This document shows positions 51,981 through 61,167 of a stretch of 64,000 nucleotides of DNA, one piece after another (within the stretch, counting starts at the first letter, position 1; each line of letters begins with the position of its first letter). A program made the position numbers and the translations under genes. The stretch lies in assembly GCF_000420325.1 (NCBI RefSeq), contig NZ_ATUS01000003.1:62001-126000 (forward strand), in the 5' to 3' direction. Below the pieces are notes generated by a model. That model was given only the letters and a program-made list of their open reading frames with translations, searched no databases and was not told the origin of the DNA. This DNA comes from Spongiibacter tropicus DSM 19543. Lineage in GTDB: Bacteria > Pseudomonadota > Gammaproteobacteria > Pseudomonadales > Spongiibacteraceae.

Positions 51981-52442
51981 TTAGCTCAGGCCCTGCTGCT
52001 GGCGGCGCTGCCAGACAAAGCGCTGGCTGCTCAATTCATCGCTGACCGACTGCTCACGGCGAGCTTCATCGCGACGTTCGTCGGCCCGATAACGCTCGAT
52101 AAGTTGATCCATGCTGCGACTGTGCTGGCGGGCTTTCATCCACTCCTGGCGGATTTTCCGTAACTGCTCCCGGCAGCGTTCCACCGAATCGGACTGTTGG
52201 CGAATCGCCAGGGACAGACGAGAGAGAAAGGCGCGACTTTCCTGCAAACGCTTCACGTCACACAGGCTGTCAGCCGCGGCGCGACGGTACTCCTCGTAAT
52301 ACTGCTTGAGTTCGTCGAGTTTCTGGCTCTGGGTCTCATACTGCTGCTGAACGGCCGCATAGCGCGTCGCCTCTTCCTGCTCCTGGCGATCTGCCAGCGC
52401 CTGAACCGGTTGCATACGCTGTGATTTTTTTTCCGTACTCAC
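51981..52442 (-). CDS. fliJ: Flagellar export protein FliJ
   Basis: A 153-residue, highly charged coiled-coil protein lying between fliI and fliK. FliJ resembles the gamma stalk of ATP synthases and activates the FliI ring. The sequence is nearly all helix with Gln/Arg/Glu heptads (YETQSQKLDELKQYYEEYRR), and identification rests on this and position. A GTG start at 52442 follows GGAGGATAACG. Confidence 0.85.
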   Translation of the reverse strand: MSTEKKSQRMQPVQALADRQEQEEATRYAAVQQQYETQSQKLDELKQYYEEYRRAAADSLCDVKRLQESRAFLSRLSLAIRQQSDSVERCREQLRKIRQEWMKARQHSRSMDQLIERYRADERRDEARREQSVSDELSSQRFVWQRRQQQGLS

Positions 52443-52489
52443 CGTTATCCTCCGTTGACGCCAGCCGCTAAGGCCGCGTCAAATTTCAT

Positions 52490-53869
52490 TCAATCGAGTT
52501 CGACTGCTTCGCCTTCCAGCAACAGACTCAGCTTGTCCAGCGAGGCATCAAAGCCGTCAGACTCGTCGTAGGCCTGCTGCAGAAACGCCTGAATCTTCGG
52601 CCACAACGCTATCGCTTCGTCCACTCGGGCATCACTGCCTCGCTGGTAGGCGCCAATGGTCACCAAGTCGCGGTTCTGCTGATACAGCGACACCAGTTGT
52701 CGCAGTCGCCTGACCAGTTGCTGATGTCCCTTATCGGTAATGTCATTCATCGCCCGGCTGACCGAGCGCTCGATATCTATTGCCGGGTAGTGGCCCGCAT
52801 CGGCGAGACTTCGCGACAGCACAATATGGCCATCGAGAATCGCCCGCGCCGCGTCGACAATCGGGTCGTTCTGATCGTCCCCTTCCGCCAGCACGGTATA
52901 AAACGCGGTGATCGAACCGCCGCCTTCTTCGCCGTTCCCGGCCCGCTCCACCAGCGCCGGCAGCCTCGCAAACACCGAGGGCGGGTAACCTTTGGTGGCA
53001 GGCGGTTCGCCTGTCGCCAGCGCGATCTCACGTTGAGCCTGCGCGAAGCGGGTCAGTGAATCCATCAGTAATAACACCTGCTGGCCCTGGTCCCGGAAGT
53101 ACTCCGCCACGGCGCTGGCCAGCCACGCAGCGCGCATCCGCATCAACGGCGGCTGATCTGCCGGTGTGGCGATCACCACCGCATGGCGCATATCGTCGCC
53201 ACCGAGAATATTGTCGATAAAATCTTTGACCTCGCGGCCGCGCTCGCCAATCAGAGCAACCACCACCACATCGGCCTTGGTATAGCGCGTCATCATGCCC
53301 AGCAGGACACTCTTACCGACGCCACTGCCGGCAAACAGTCCGAGCCGCTGACCCTGACCCACGGTCAGCAACGCGTTGATCGCACGAACGCCGACATCGA
53401 GCGGTTCCCGGATGGGACGGCGCGACAGCGGGTTCAGGGGAGCACCGTTCAACGGGCGGTAATCGTCGGTGCGCAAGGGGCCACGGTTATCCAGCGGCTG
53501 GCCGGCGGCATCGATCACGCGGCCCAGCAGGGCCTCGCCCACCGGCACGCTGGATCCCTTGCCGATAGGCCGAACTCTGGCGTGGGGCATGACACCGCGC
53601 AGCTCGCCGGTCGGCATCAGCAAAATACAATCACTGGCGAAACCCACAACCTCGGTTTCCAGCCAGTCACCGTCAATGGTTTCCACTTCGCAGTAGGCGC
53701 CGATCGCCGCCTTGCAGCCCTCAGCTTCGAGCAAGGTGCCTACAATGCGACGCAACTGACCTTCGGCGGGCACCGGCGGTTCGGCGGCACGTCGGGCGAC
53801 CTGCTCACTGCGCTGCTGGAGCCGCGAGACCAGATGCCTGCGAGGATTAAATTCCGTGTTCTGGGGCAT
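52490..53869 (-). CDS. fliI: Flagellum-specific ATPase FliI
   Basis: Export ATPase of 459 residues, related to F1 beta. Walker A GSGVGKS is at 181-187, with [15 protein letters not shown] and the Walker B region [26 protein letters not shown]. The ATG at 53869 has AGGAG seven bases upstream. The start overlaps the end of fliH by 23 bases. Confidence 0.97.
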   Translation of the reverse strand: MPQNTEFNPRRHLVSRLQQRSEQVARRAAEPPVPAEGQLRRIVGTLLEAEGCKAAIGAYCEVETIDGDWLETEVVGFASDCILLMPTGELRGVMPHARVRPIGKGSSVPVGEALLGRVIDAAGQPLDNRGPLRTDDYRPLNGAPLNPLSRRPIREPLDVGVRAINALLTVGQGQRLGLFAGSGVGKSVLLGMMTRYTKADVVVVALIGERGREVKDFIDNILGGDDMRHAVVIATPADQPPLMRMRAAWLASAVAEYFRDQGQQVLLLMDSLTRFAQAQREIALATGEPPATKGYPPSVFARLPALVERAGNGEEGGGSITAFYTVLAEGDDQNDPIVDAARAILDGHIVLSRSLADAGHYPAIDIERSVSRAMNDITDKGHQQLVRRLRQLVSLYQQNRDLVTIGAYQRGSDARVDEAIALWPKIQAFLQQAYDESDGFDASLDKLSLLLEGEAVELD

Positions 53870-54563
53870 CCGCCGACTCCTGCGAGGAGGCCAACAGGCG
53901 GGCCAGTCGCGTTTCCAGGCGATGATCCACCTGAGACTGGGCATTTCTGATCAGGCTGCCGCCGCGCTGAATATCCGGGTCTTCATGCAGCGTCCAGGCG
54001 GGCTCCAGCGGTTCATCCTGCTCGGCCACCTGCCGCAGCAGCGCAGCATCCTCGGGATTCAGGTGCAGGTCGATCCGTCCCTCAGCCACGGGCAACAGCT
54101 TCACCGCGTCGTGCAGACGGCTGCGCAACCACTCCGGGTCGGCAGTCAATTCGCGCCCCAACAGGGCCTTCGCCACGGCACAGGCCAACACCTCAAGCTG
54201 TTCTGCAACCTCCCCCTCCAGCCAGGCCATGGGCTGACGCAGGGCGGCAATCGCCAACTGCAACTGCTGACTCTGCTGAGCCAGCAATGCCTGTGCGTCG
54301 GCTTCACCTTTGGCAAAACCCTGCTGCCGGGCTTCTTCACGCAGGGCGTCGAGTTCACTCTCCAACAGGGGATCGTCTGCTACACGCTCCACATCGCGCT
54401 CAGGGGTTTGATCAAAACGCATCAGCGACCCATCGCCGACGGGGCGGGATGTCCCCATACCGGGCGGCTGCCATGCGCGTGGGGACTCCTCCACCGCGTC
54501 GACGCTGTCCTGCGGCGGGTGGCCCAGGTCTCGCGGTGTGAAAGCATGAAATCCCTGCGTCAT
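53847..54563 (-). CDS. fliH: Flagellar assembly protein FliH
   Basis: A 238-residue regulator of FliI. A variable N-terminal region is followed by a helical part ([28 protein letters not shown]) and a C-terminal domain with [38 protein letters not shown] and [20 protein letters not shown], typical of FliH/YscL. GGGAG precedes the ATG at 54563. Confidence 0.93.
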   Translation of the reverse strand: MTQGFHAFTPRDLGHPPQDSVDAVEESPRAWQPPGMGTSRPVGDGSLMRFDQTPERDVERVADDPLLESELDALREEARQQGFAKGEADAQALLAQQSQQLQLAIAALRQPMAWLEGEVAEQLEVLACAVAKALLGRELTADPEWLRSRLHDAVKLLPVAEGRIDLHLNPEDAALLRQVAEQDEPLEPAWTLHEDPDIQRGGSLIRNAQSQVDHRLETRLARLLASSQESADAPEHGI

Positions 54564-54587
54564 TGGCAATGCTCCCGTCGCCGCGCC

Positions 54588-55613
54588 TTAGATGTAGTCG
54601 TCGCCACCACGGCCGAGGTCAATCTGGCCACTTTCGGCAAGACTGCGGGCAATGGTAAGAATCTCTTTCTGGGCCTGCTCGACCTCGCTGATCTTAATCG
54701 GGCCGCGAGCATCCATATCGTCCAGCAGCATTTCGCGGGCACGCTTGGACATGTTCCTCAGGATCTTTTCTTTGACTTCTTCCCCAGCCCCCTTCAATGC
54801 AATGGGCAGCAGATCGGAAGAGACCTCACGAAGCAGCTGTTGAACGCCCTTGTCACTGATATTGATGAGGTTGCTGAAGACGAACATCAGGTCCTGAATG
54901 CGCGCAGAGAGTTCTTCGTTGTTTTTAGCGAGACTTTCCAGGATGCGGGTTTCTGCATCGCCACCAAGGCCATTGATCAAACCAGCGGCGGTAGCTGCGC
55001 CATCGATCTGGCGGTTTTTCAGCTTGGCGCTCACCGACAGCTTTTTCTTGAGAATGCCCTGCAACTGCCTCATTGCAGTATCGGGAATGGTCTTCATGTT
55101 CGCGATGCGATAGACCACATCGTTCTGCTGCGCCTCGGGCAGCTTCGCCAACACTTTGGCGGCCTGCTCCGGCTCGAGATGGGCAAGCGTGATAGCGATC
55201 ATCTGGGGGTGCTCATCTTTTAGCATTTGTGCCAGCGCTTCGGGCTCCACCCAACGCAGCTCTTCCATCTCCTGTCCCGGCTGGTCACCCAGTACCCGTC
55301 TCGCCAGACTGCCGCCGGCCTGCTCGCCCAGCGCCGTGGTAAAGACCTTGCGCACGTAGGATTGCACACCTACGGCCAGTGAATTTTCTGACTGCGCGCT
55401 GTGCTGGAAATCCTGCACCACCGCCATCGCGCGACTGTTATCGACACGTTTGATACCCGCCATAGCGGTACCGATACGCTCGACATCCTCGGGTGCAACG
55501 TGCTGCAGCACTTTGGCGGCGTGGGTTTCTCCCATCATCAACAGCAGCAGTGCTGCCTTCTCACAGCCGGGGATACTGGCGACCGCGGCGTCGCTGCGTT
55601 CTGCGTTATCCAT
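54588..55613 (-). CDS. fliG: Flagellar motor switch protein FliG
   Basis: Rotor protein of 341 residues that couples stator force to the C-ring. The three armadillo-like domains are complete, including MIAITLAHLEPEQAAKVLAKLPE in the middle, and the C-terminal torque helix carries the expected charged residues (DDMDARGPIKISEVEQAQKEIL). It overlaps the end of fliF by 8 bases. Confidence 0.97.
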   Translation of the reverse strand: MDNAERSDAAVASIPGCEKAALLLLMMGETHAAKVLQHVAPEDVERIGTAMAGIKRVDNSRAMAVVQDFQHSAQSENSLAVGVQSYVRKVFTTALGEQAGGSLARRVLGDQPGQEMEELRWVEPEALAQMLKDEHPQMIAITLAHLEPEQAAKVLAKLPEAQQNDVVYRIANMKTIPDTAMRQLQGILKKKLSVSAKLKNRQIDGAATAAGLINGLGGDAETRILESLAKNNEELSARIQDLMFVFSNLINISDKGVQQLLREVSSDLLPIALKGAGEEVKEKILRNMSKRAREMLLDDMDARGPIKISEVEQAQKEILTIARSLAESGQIDLGRGGDDYI

Positions 55614-57240
55614 TGTCTTCTGTCACCCACTTGTTGACGACTTGTGCGACGCGGCGAGGATCTTCCTCAACCATGCCGCGCACATCACTGAGCTGCTGCT
55701 CAAATCCCGGCCTGGAACGACCTCCCCCTTGGGGCGCGCCCAGCGCCGCTACCGGCGGCTGCTGATATTCACCGCTCATCGCGCGGTCGATATCGCCTTG
55801 GGCATGCCCCGCATCAAGGGCGGCCGGGCGATGGCTGTGCAGCAGGCTGCGCATACCGGGACGCAGCACCGCAAACACAATCACAATCACCGCGACGCCA
55901 ATCAGCAACTGCTTGATCAGATTGGCAAACCAGGGCTGTTCCCAGATCGCCGGCTCAACCGTTTGTTCGTCAAACAGGGCTTCATCGCGGAAGTCCGCCG
56001 CCATCACCGTCACCCGGTCGCCGCGATCCTGCTCAAAGCCGACGGCGTCTTTAACCAACAGCGTCATGCGCTCGATTTCCGGGTTACTCATCGGCTCGAT
56101 AACCACTTCACCGCTTTCATTCACCCGGCGGTGGTTATCCACCAGCACCGCCACCGACAGTTTATTGACGCGGCCGCTGGGGTTGTTGCTGTGAGCCAAG
56201 ACCCGTTCGATCTCATAGTTGCGAATGACCGAGCGATTGCCTAACGCCGCACTCTCCTCGTTGTCCTGCTGAGCCTGTGCACCCGGAGGCTGGTTACTCA
56301 ACGCCCCCGGTACCCCTCTGGCGGCCGCGCCACCGTCTGCCTGCACCTGCTCGTTTATCTGTTCACTTCTCACCACCTGGCGATCCGGATTCCAGCTCTC
56401 GCGGCTTTCCTGCTCGCTGGAGAAATCCACATCGGCCGACACCGTCACCCGAACCCGGCCCGAGCCGGCGATCGGACTGATAAGCTCGGCAATACGATCC
56501 TCGTAGGCCTGCTCAATGCGGCGGCGGTAATTGAACTGACGGTCGCTAAGTTCAAGTTGATCATCCTCGCGGTGAGTCTCGCTGAGCTGTCGCCCCTGCT
56601 GATCAACGACCGTCACGTTCTCCGCCTGCAGATCACCAATGCTGCCCGCGACCAGATTGACGATTGCCGAGACGTTCTGTTTCGACACATCCCGTCCCGG
56701 GTAGATGTCCAGCATAATCGACGCACTTGAGGGCTTGCGATCCCGTACAAATACGGACTGCTTGGGAATCGCCAGGTGCACACGGGCTCGGCGAACCTGC
56801 TGCAGACTCTCTATGGTGCTGGCCAGTTCCTGCTCCAGCGCATAGTGATACTTCTTGGATTGCATGAACTCACTGACACCAAAGCCCTGCTCCTGCTCAA
56901 GCATGGCCATGCCGGAGCCATCGCGCTCCAGGCCCTGACCGGCGAGCCGGATACGGGCATCGTGTAGCTGCTCGGCCGGCACCAAAATCGCGCCGGTGCT
57001 GTCCTGAATCCGGTAGGGAATTTGCGAAGCATTTAAGGCATCGACGACCGCTGACGCGCGCTCGGGCGGCAAGGAGGTATACAGCGTCCGATAATCGCTG
57101 CCCTGCGACCACATCACGGCGGCGACGCCGACAGCAACACTGGCGGCAATGCTGACCAAAATCAGCAACTGGCGCAGCACGTCATTTTTTGCAGCGCTGG
57201 CCAGCAAAGTATTTACAGACACTGCGCGGGTTTCAGCCAT
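55606..57240 (-). CDS. fliF: Flagellar MS-ring protein FliF
   Basis: MS-ring protein of 544 residues with two membrane segments (about 23-43 and 440-458), YscJ-like ring-building domains between them, and a C-terminal FliG-binding tail ending at the stop. GAGG sets the ATG at 57240; a GTG 15 bases upstream is possible. Confidence 0.96.
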   Translation of the reverse strand: MAETRAVSVNTLLASAAKNDVLRQLLILVSIAASVAVGVAAVMWSQGSDYRTLYTSLPPERASAVVDALNASQIPYRIQDSTGAILVPAEQLHDARIRLAGQGLERDGSGMAMLEQEQGFGVSEFMQSKKYHYALEQELASTIESLQQVRRARVHLAIPKQSVFVRDRKPSSASIMLDIYPGRDVSKQNVSAIVNLVAGSIGDLQAENVTVVDQQGRQLSETHREDDQLELSDRQFNYRRRIEQAYEDRIAELISPIAGSGRVRVTVSADVDFSSEQESRESWNPDRQVVRSEQINEQVQADGGAAARGVPGALSNQPPGAQAQQDNEESAALGNRSVIRNYEIERVLAHSNNPSGRVNKLSVAVLVDNHRRVNESGEVVIEPMSNPEIERMTLLVKDAVGFEQDRGDRVTVMAADFRDEALFDEQTVEPAIWEQPWFANLIKQLLIGVAVIVIVFAVLRPGMRSLLHSHRPAALDAGHAQGDIDRAMSGEYQQPPVAALGAPQGGGRSRPGFEQQLSDVRGMVEEDPRRVAQVVNKWVTEDNG

Positions 57241-57276
57241 GACAGATTGCCTCACTCAGAATCGGAAAGCCCTGCT

Positions 57277-57615
57277 TCACATCGACATCCTCATCACTTC
57301 CTGATAGGCGTCCACCAGCTTGTTGCGCACTTCCACGGCGGCTTTAAATGACACCTGCGCCTTTTGCATATTCACCATCACTTCAGTGATGCTCACATTC
57401 GGATCGCCGCGCTCAAAGGCCGTGGTCAGTTCACTGGCATTCTTCTGGCTGGCATTCACCCCATCCAGCGACTGCTGCAGTAACTGGGAGAAATCGACCC
57501 GCGGCGTGGATTCCAGCGCCGTCGACGAGCCGACTTCCTCCATCGACGGCAGCGGGCTCTGCTCACGCAGGGCGCGAATCTGTTGGAGGATCGAGTCCAC
57601 TTTCATATCCGACAT
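57277..57615 (-). CDS. fliE: Flagellar hook-basal body protein FliE
   Basis: A 112-residue rod-junction protein. The conserved core VDFSQLLQQSLDGVNASQKNASELTTAFERGDPNVSITEVMVNMQKAQVSFKAAVEVRNKLVDAYQEVMRM is complete. It starts 12 bases after the fleR stop, so it is probably transcribed with fleR. ATGs at 57615 and 57606 are both possible. Confidence 0.95.
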   Translation of the reverse strand: MSDMKVDSILQQIRALREQSPLPSMEEVGSSTALESTPRVDFSQLLQQSLDGVNASQKNASELTTAFERGDPNVSITEVMVNMQKAQVSFKAAVEVRNKLVDAYQEVMRMSM

Positions 57616-57627
57616 AACGCTCTCCCC

Positions 57628-58572
57628 TTAGCCTTGCAGGCAGCTTTGTTCACGCATCCGCGCCAGCTTGTAGCGCAGTGTGCGAGGACTGATGCCGAGC
57701 AGTTCGGCGGCTTCTTTCTTCGAGCGCCCCTGACGTAAGGCCGCCTGGATACGCTGACTTTCCTGGTCTCGCATAAAGCCTTCCAGCGGTGCCGCTTCTG
57801 CCGACACCGGTGCCGAGAACAGTTGCATGCCCTGCTCAAACTGAATGTCGACATCGTCGATTCGCGGCGCGGCGCGCAGAATCAGCGCACGTTGGATCAC
57901 GTTATCGAGTTCCCGAACATTGCCGGGCCAGGGGTAGCTGAGCAGTTTGTCGGCGGCAGCGGAGCTGAGCACACTGGCTCCGTCGCTGACCGACTCGTCG
58001 CGCTCAAGAAAGTGAATGGCCAATGGCAGAATATCGTCGCGACGCTCACGCAGCGGTGCCAGACAAAGGGGGAATACATTGAGGCGATAGAACAGATCTT
58101 CACGAAAATCGCCATCGTTAACGGCCTGTCTCAGATCGCGGTTAGTCGTTGCCAGTACACGAACATCCAGCTTGATACTGCGGCGGCTGCCCAAGCGTTC
58201 AATTTCCTTTTCCTGCAGGACACGCAGCAGCTTGGCTTGCAAGCCGATATCCATTTCGGAGATTTCATCCAGCAGCAAGGTGCCGCCCTGTGCCTGCTCA
58301 AACTTACCGGCGTGACTGTTCACCGCTCCGGTGAAGGCCCCCTTCTCATAGCCGAAAAGCATGGCTTCCAGCATATTCTCGGGAATCGCTGCGCAGTTCA
58401 GCGCCACAAACGGGCCGTCTGCACGGCGCGATTGCTGATGGATATAGCGGGCATACACTTCTTTACCCACACCGCTTTCTCCACAAATCAGTACAGTGGC
58501 ATCGGTGGCCGCTACCCGGGAGGCCAGCGTTTTCAGTGCGCGCGACGCGCGGTCTTCGGCGATCAGGCTCAT
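57628..58572 (-). CDS. FleR/FlrC-type sigma-54 activator lacking a receiver domain
   Basis: Sigma-54 activator for middle flagellar genes. It has only 314 residues: the AAA+ domain starts at once (Walker A GESGVGKE at 31-38, sigma-54 contact loop GAFTGA at 78-83, Walker [13 protein letters not shown]), followed by a Fis-type HTH ([22 protein letters not shown]). That C-terminus is typical of FleR. FleR/FlrC normally carry about 120 N-terminal receiver residues phosphorylated by FleS/FlrB; here these are absent. The ATG overlaps the stop of a 51-codon ORF (ATGA), which limits any upstream extension. Confidence 0.9.
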   Translation of the reverse strand: MSLIAEDRASRALKTLASRVAATDATVLICGESGVGKEVYARYIHQQSRRADGPFVALNCAAIPENMLEAMLFGYEKGAFTGAVNSHAGKFEQAQGGTLLLDEISEMDIGLQAKLLRVLQEKEIERLGSRRSIKLDVRVLATTNRDLRQAVNDGDFREDLFYRLNVFPLCLAPLRERRDDILPLAIHFLERDESVSDGASVLSSAAADKLLSYPWPGNVRELDNVIQRALILRAAPRIDDVDIQFEQGMQLFSAPVSAEAAPLEGFMRDQESQRIQAALRQGRSKKEAAELLGISPRTLRYKLARMREQSCLQG

Positions 58573-58724
58573 TGCGACTTACCTCCGCGCAATGCCGTTG
58601 AGCGCAGTACACGCTGTTGTTGCTGCAACTGTTTTCTGGCCAGCACCAACTCTCTCTGGCAGCGATTCATTATCGCCACATCCAACGTTACGCTAGCGGA
58701 GTTAGAAAGAAGTATATCAGCCAT
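58569..58724 (-). CDS. Small ORF coupled to fleR, function unknown
   Basis: A 51-codon reading frame that fills the space between a sigma-54 promoter and fleR. AAGG lies eight bases before its ATG, and its stop overlaps the fleR start (ATGA), so fleR translation likely depends on it. The protein has a neutral N-terminal half ([19 protein letters not shown]) and a basic, Gln-rich helical half ([19 protein letters not shown]). I do not recognise it. It occupies the place where fleS/flrB would be expected. It could be a small regulator or only a leader peptide. Confidence 0.6.
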   Translation of the reverse strand: MADILLSNSASVTLDVAIMNRCQRELVLARKQLQQQQRVLRSTALRGGKSQ

Positions 58725-58759
58725 TGTTAACAACCTTTTGTCACTGTTACGGCCTTCAA

Positions 58760-58775
58760 TGCAACCGCCGTACCA
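58760..58775 (-). promoter_or_regulatory. Sigma-54 promoter of the small ORF-fleR-fliE operon
   Basis: TGGTACGGCGGTTGCA on the minus strand matches TGGYRYRN4TTGCA fully. It lies 36 bases before the small ORF start. The upstream 58780-58850 is strongly AT-rich, suitable for activator or IHF binding. Confidence 0.88.
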
Positions 58776-58867
58776 ATATATTTTTTATAAAAAATTCAAT
58801 TACTTAATTAATAAAAAACGGGGAATGACAAACTTTTGGCGGCTGTTTTTAAACAAAATAGTCAGGC

Positions 58868-58892
58868 ATAAAAAATGCGGCATAAGCCGCAT
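58868..58892 (-). terminator. Terminator after the fleQ-like gene
   Basis: On the minus strand ATGCGGC-TTAT-GCCGCAT is followed by a run of Ts, about 50 bases after the fleQ-like stop. It isolates fleQ from the next operon. Confidence 0.9.
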
Positions 58893-58942
58893 GGTTAGAA
58901 ACAATGAATCTGCTAGCTGAAATCAGATTGGGATAAGGCCAT

Positions 58943-60022
58943 TCAAGCCATACCGAGTTTCTTCATTTTCTCGGCCAGCGTAGTCCGCTGCAGGCCAAGC
59001 AATTGTGCGGCCCGGGTAATAACACCGCCCTCACGCTCTAGCGCCTGACTGATATATTGCTGCTCCAATTCCTGCAGCAGCGATTTCAGGTCCACACCGT
59101 CTGCGGGCAGACTGGCTGGCGCAAGGCTGGCCTCCTCTGTGCTGTCTTCGTCAAATTCGCGGTCCAGCAGCACGGCCATCAGTGCGTCCTGATCCTCACG
59201 GCCCGATGGCTCGCTGTCGTCATCGACAACCAGTTCGAAACGGTATTTCGCGGGAAGGTCTTTAACACCGATACGCTGCCCGCCGTGGGTGATCGACAGG
59301 CGCTCGATGAGGTTTTCGAGTTCACGAACATTGCCCGGCCAGCCGTAACGCTGCAAAGCCCGCAGGGCATTGGGAGACAGATTCGGCGGCGTCATGCCCC
59401 GCTCTTTCAAGCGTGCTGAAAAGCCGCCAACCAGCGTTTCGATATCTTCGGGATGCTCGCGCAGGGAAGGCACTTCGATAGGAAAGACATCGAGACGAAA
59501 AAACAGGTCCTGGCGAAAACTGCCTTCGTCCACCATGTCCTCAAGGTTGCGGTGGGTCGCAGCCAGAATACGCACATTGCAACGGCGGGTTTCATTGCTG
59601 CCGACACGTTCGTAGCAACGTTCCTGAAGGACGCGCAGCAGTTTGACCTGCATCGGCAGGCTCATGTCACCGATCTCGTCGAGAAACAGCGTACCGCCCT
59701 CAGCCATTTCAAAACGGCCTTTGCGCGTTGCCACCGCACCGGTGAACGCGCCTTTTTCGTGGCCGAACAACTCGCTTTCCAGCAGATCAGCCGGAATGGC
59801 GCCGCAGTTCACCGGAATAAAGGGATTGCCAGCGCGGTCGGAGTACTCGTGAATTTTTCGGGCAACGACTTCCTTGCCGCTCCCAGACTCGCCGCGAATC
59901 AACACCAGCGTGTCGAAGCTGGCGACCTGCTGAATCAGTACATCCAGTGCCCGCATTTTGCGTGAGCAGGGGGCCATACCCATGACTGATTCGCCTTCCT
60001 TTGACCGCATCGCATTGCTCAT
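58943..60022 (-). CDS. FleQ/FlrA-type sigma-54 activator lacking the N-terminal domain
   Basis: Master-regulator homologue of about 359 residues or fewer. Walker A GESGSGKE (44-51), GAFTGA (91-96) and Walker [11 protein letters not shown] are intact, and the C-terminal HTH ([27 protein letters not shown]) matches FleQ. Pseudomonas FleQ has about 490 residues with an atypical N-terminal receiver, which is missing here. The next gene ends only 229 bases upstream, so there is no room for it. Starts at 60022, 60010 or 59983 are possible, the last with the best ribosome site (AAGGAAGG). Arg residues for c-di-GMP binding could not be checked without alignment. Confidence 0.88.
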   Translation of the reverse strand: MSNAMRSKEGESVMGMAPCSRKMRALDVLIQQVASFDTLVLIRGESGSGKEVVARKIHEYSDRAGNPFIPVNCGAIPADLLESELFGHEKGAFTGAVATRKGRFEMAEGGTLFLDEIGDMSLPMQVKLLRVLQERCYERVGSNETRRCNVRILAATHRNLEDMVDEGSFRQDLFFRLDVFPIEVPSLREHPEDIETLVGGFSARLKERGMTPPNLSPNALRALQRYGWPGNVRELENLIERLSITHGGQRIGVKDLPAKYRFELVVDDDSEPSGREDQDALMAVLLDREFDEDSTEEASLAPASLPADGVDLKSLLQELEQQYISQALEREGGVITRAAQLLGLQRTTLAEKMKKLGMA

Positions 60023-60251
60023 TTTGTTTATACTTTCGTCACTTGAGAGGACATCCCACTCTCTCCCCAAGACCCCTGCAAGGCAAAGCCTTGGCAGCCC
60101 CACGACAATCATCAAGCGTGGAATCATTCTGAGAGATCAGCCCATGGCTTGTTAATACGTAGAATCGCTGAGCAGCGTTCGGTATTACCGGCCTGCACAG
60201 GGAGGGATAAGAAGAACGGGCAAGCGGGATACCTGCCCTAATGTCGACGGA

Positions 60252-60608
60252 CTACGCGTGACGGAGATAACTACCCAGATTCTCGGCGTTGCGACGCTGC
60301 TGAGCATTGCTGTCGACCATGGCACCGCGCTGGCGATGCAGCAACTCGGTTACCCGGTCATCAATCTTCAGTATTTCTTCGATCACAGCGGAAACCAGTC
60401 CCGCTTCAGCCGGTGGACAGTCAACCGCAAAGAACTGGTCCATCGCCAGACGTCGCGTCTGCTGCATGGGCAGGGCCGCTGACCAGTCGCCCTGCGAAGC
60501 GCTGTCACAGATGCGCTCGCTCAGCGTCAGCAGCTCGCGAAGCTGCTGCTGACGGGGCGTGAGCAACTCTGCGTTTTTCAGCGCGGCTACATCCATCTCT
60601 TTCACCAT
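60252..60608 (-). CDS. fliT: FliT-like flagellar chaperone
   Basis: A 118-residue helical protein directly after fliS, in the usual position of the FliD chaperone FliT. The sequence (LLTLSERICDSASQGDWSAA, then RVTELLHRQRGAMVDSNAQQRRN) is consistent with FliT-family proteins, which are poorly conserved. Start ATG follows the fliS stop directly. Confidence 0.75.
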   Translation of the reverse strand: MVKEMDVAALKNAELLTPRQQQLRELLTLSERICDSASQGDWSAALPMQQTRRLAMDQFFAVDCPPAEAGLVSAVIEEILKIDDRVTELLHRQRGAMVDSNAQQRRNAENLGSYLRHA

Positions 60609-61055
60609 TTACATTACCGCTTCAGCATGGCTTTCGCGTGCACGTTCCAGCGCATCAACACCGCGCAAGGTGTCGGGAATCGCATCCCAGGCTTCTTTCA
60701 GTTCCTGCAGCAGCGCCGCAACCTCTTCCAGTGCCGCGTCGTCGTTGTTGATATTGGCCAGCAACAGCCGACGGTTCATGTAGTCATAGAGATTCTCAAG
60801 GTTTTCACACAGGGGGTTTTCCACACTGTGATCGATGCTCATACGCAGTCCATCGATAATGGAGATGACCCTGCTGATCGTCGTCGACTTCTGGGCAATT
60901 TCCCGGCGCTGCATTTGGCCGCGAGCCACAGCGATACGATCCAGCGCACCATCCATCAGCAATTGAATGAGCCGGTGAGGGCTGGCGGCGTCGACCTGCG
61001 TCTGCGTTCCGACACTGGCGTAGGCCTGGCTGACACGACCTGCTGAATAGCTCAT
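60609..61055 (-). CDS. fliS: Flagellin chaperone FliS
   Basis: A 148-residue four-helix export chaperone that binds the flagellin C-terminus. The conserved pattern ASPHRLIQLLMDGALDRIAVARG and LYDYMNRRLLLANINND is clear. A sigma-28-like promoter lies 34-60 bases upstream. Confidence 0.95.
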   Translation of the reverse strand: MSYSAGRVSQAYASVGTQTQVDAASPHRLIQLLMDGALDRIAVARGQMQRREIAQKSTTISRVISIIDGLRMSIDHSVENPLCENLENLYDYMNRRLLLANINNDDAALEEVAALLQELKEAWDAIPDTLRGVDALERARESHAEAVM

Positions 61056-61088
61056 GATGAATCCTCTTTTTGTCGATGGTTACTTTAT

Positions 61089-61115
61089 ATATCGACGCTG
61101 TTCTGTATAGCTTTA
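61089..61115 (-). promoter_or_regulatory. Sigma-28-like promoter of fliS
   Basis: On the minus strand TAAA (61112-61115) and GTCGATAT (61089-61096, six of eight matches to GCCGATAA) are 15 bases apart, the FliA spacing. It lies in the fliD-fliS gap. Confidence 0.7.
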
Positions 61116-61167
61116 GCTGTGTTTTTAACGCTTTCGCTGCGGAATCTACTTACCTGTTCCGCCAGCC

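Noticed and set aside
51093-52163. A Ser/Ala-rich 356-codon plus-strand frame opposite fliK and fliJ
   Set aside because: Its composition is the reverse complement of the Ala/Gln-rich fliK region; no ribosome site or motif supports it.
53856-55223. A 455-codon plus-strand reading frame across fliH and fliG
   Set aside because: It is antisense to two well-supported flagellar genes, shows no recognisable domain, and long antisense frames are expected at this base composition.
60023-60127. N-terminal extension of the fleQ-like gene to an ATG at 60127
   Set aside because: The extra 35 residues do not resemble a receiver domain or the FleQ N-terminus and have no ribosome site; they do not change the conclusion that the domain is missing.
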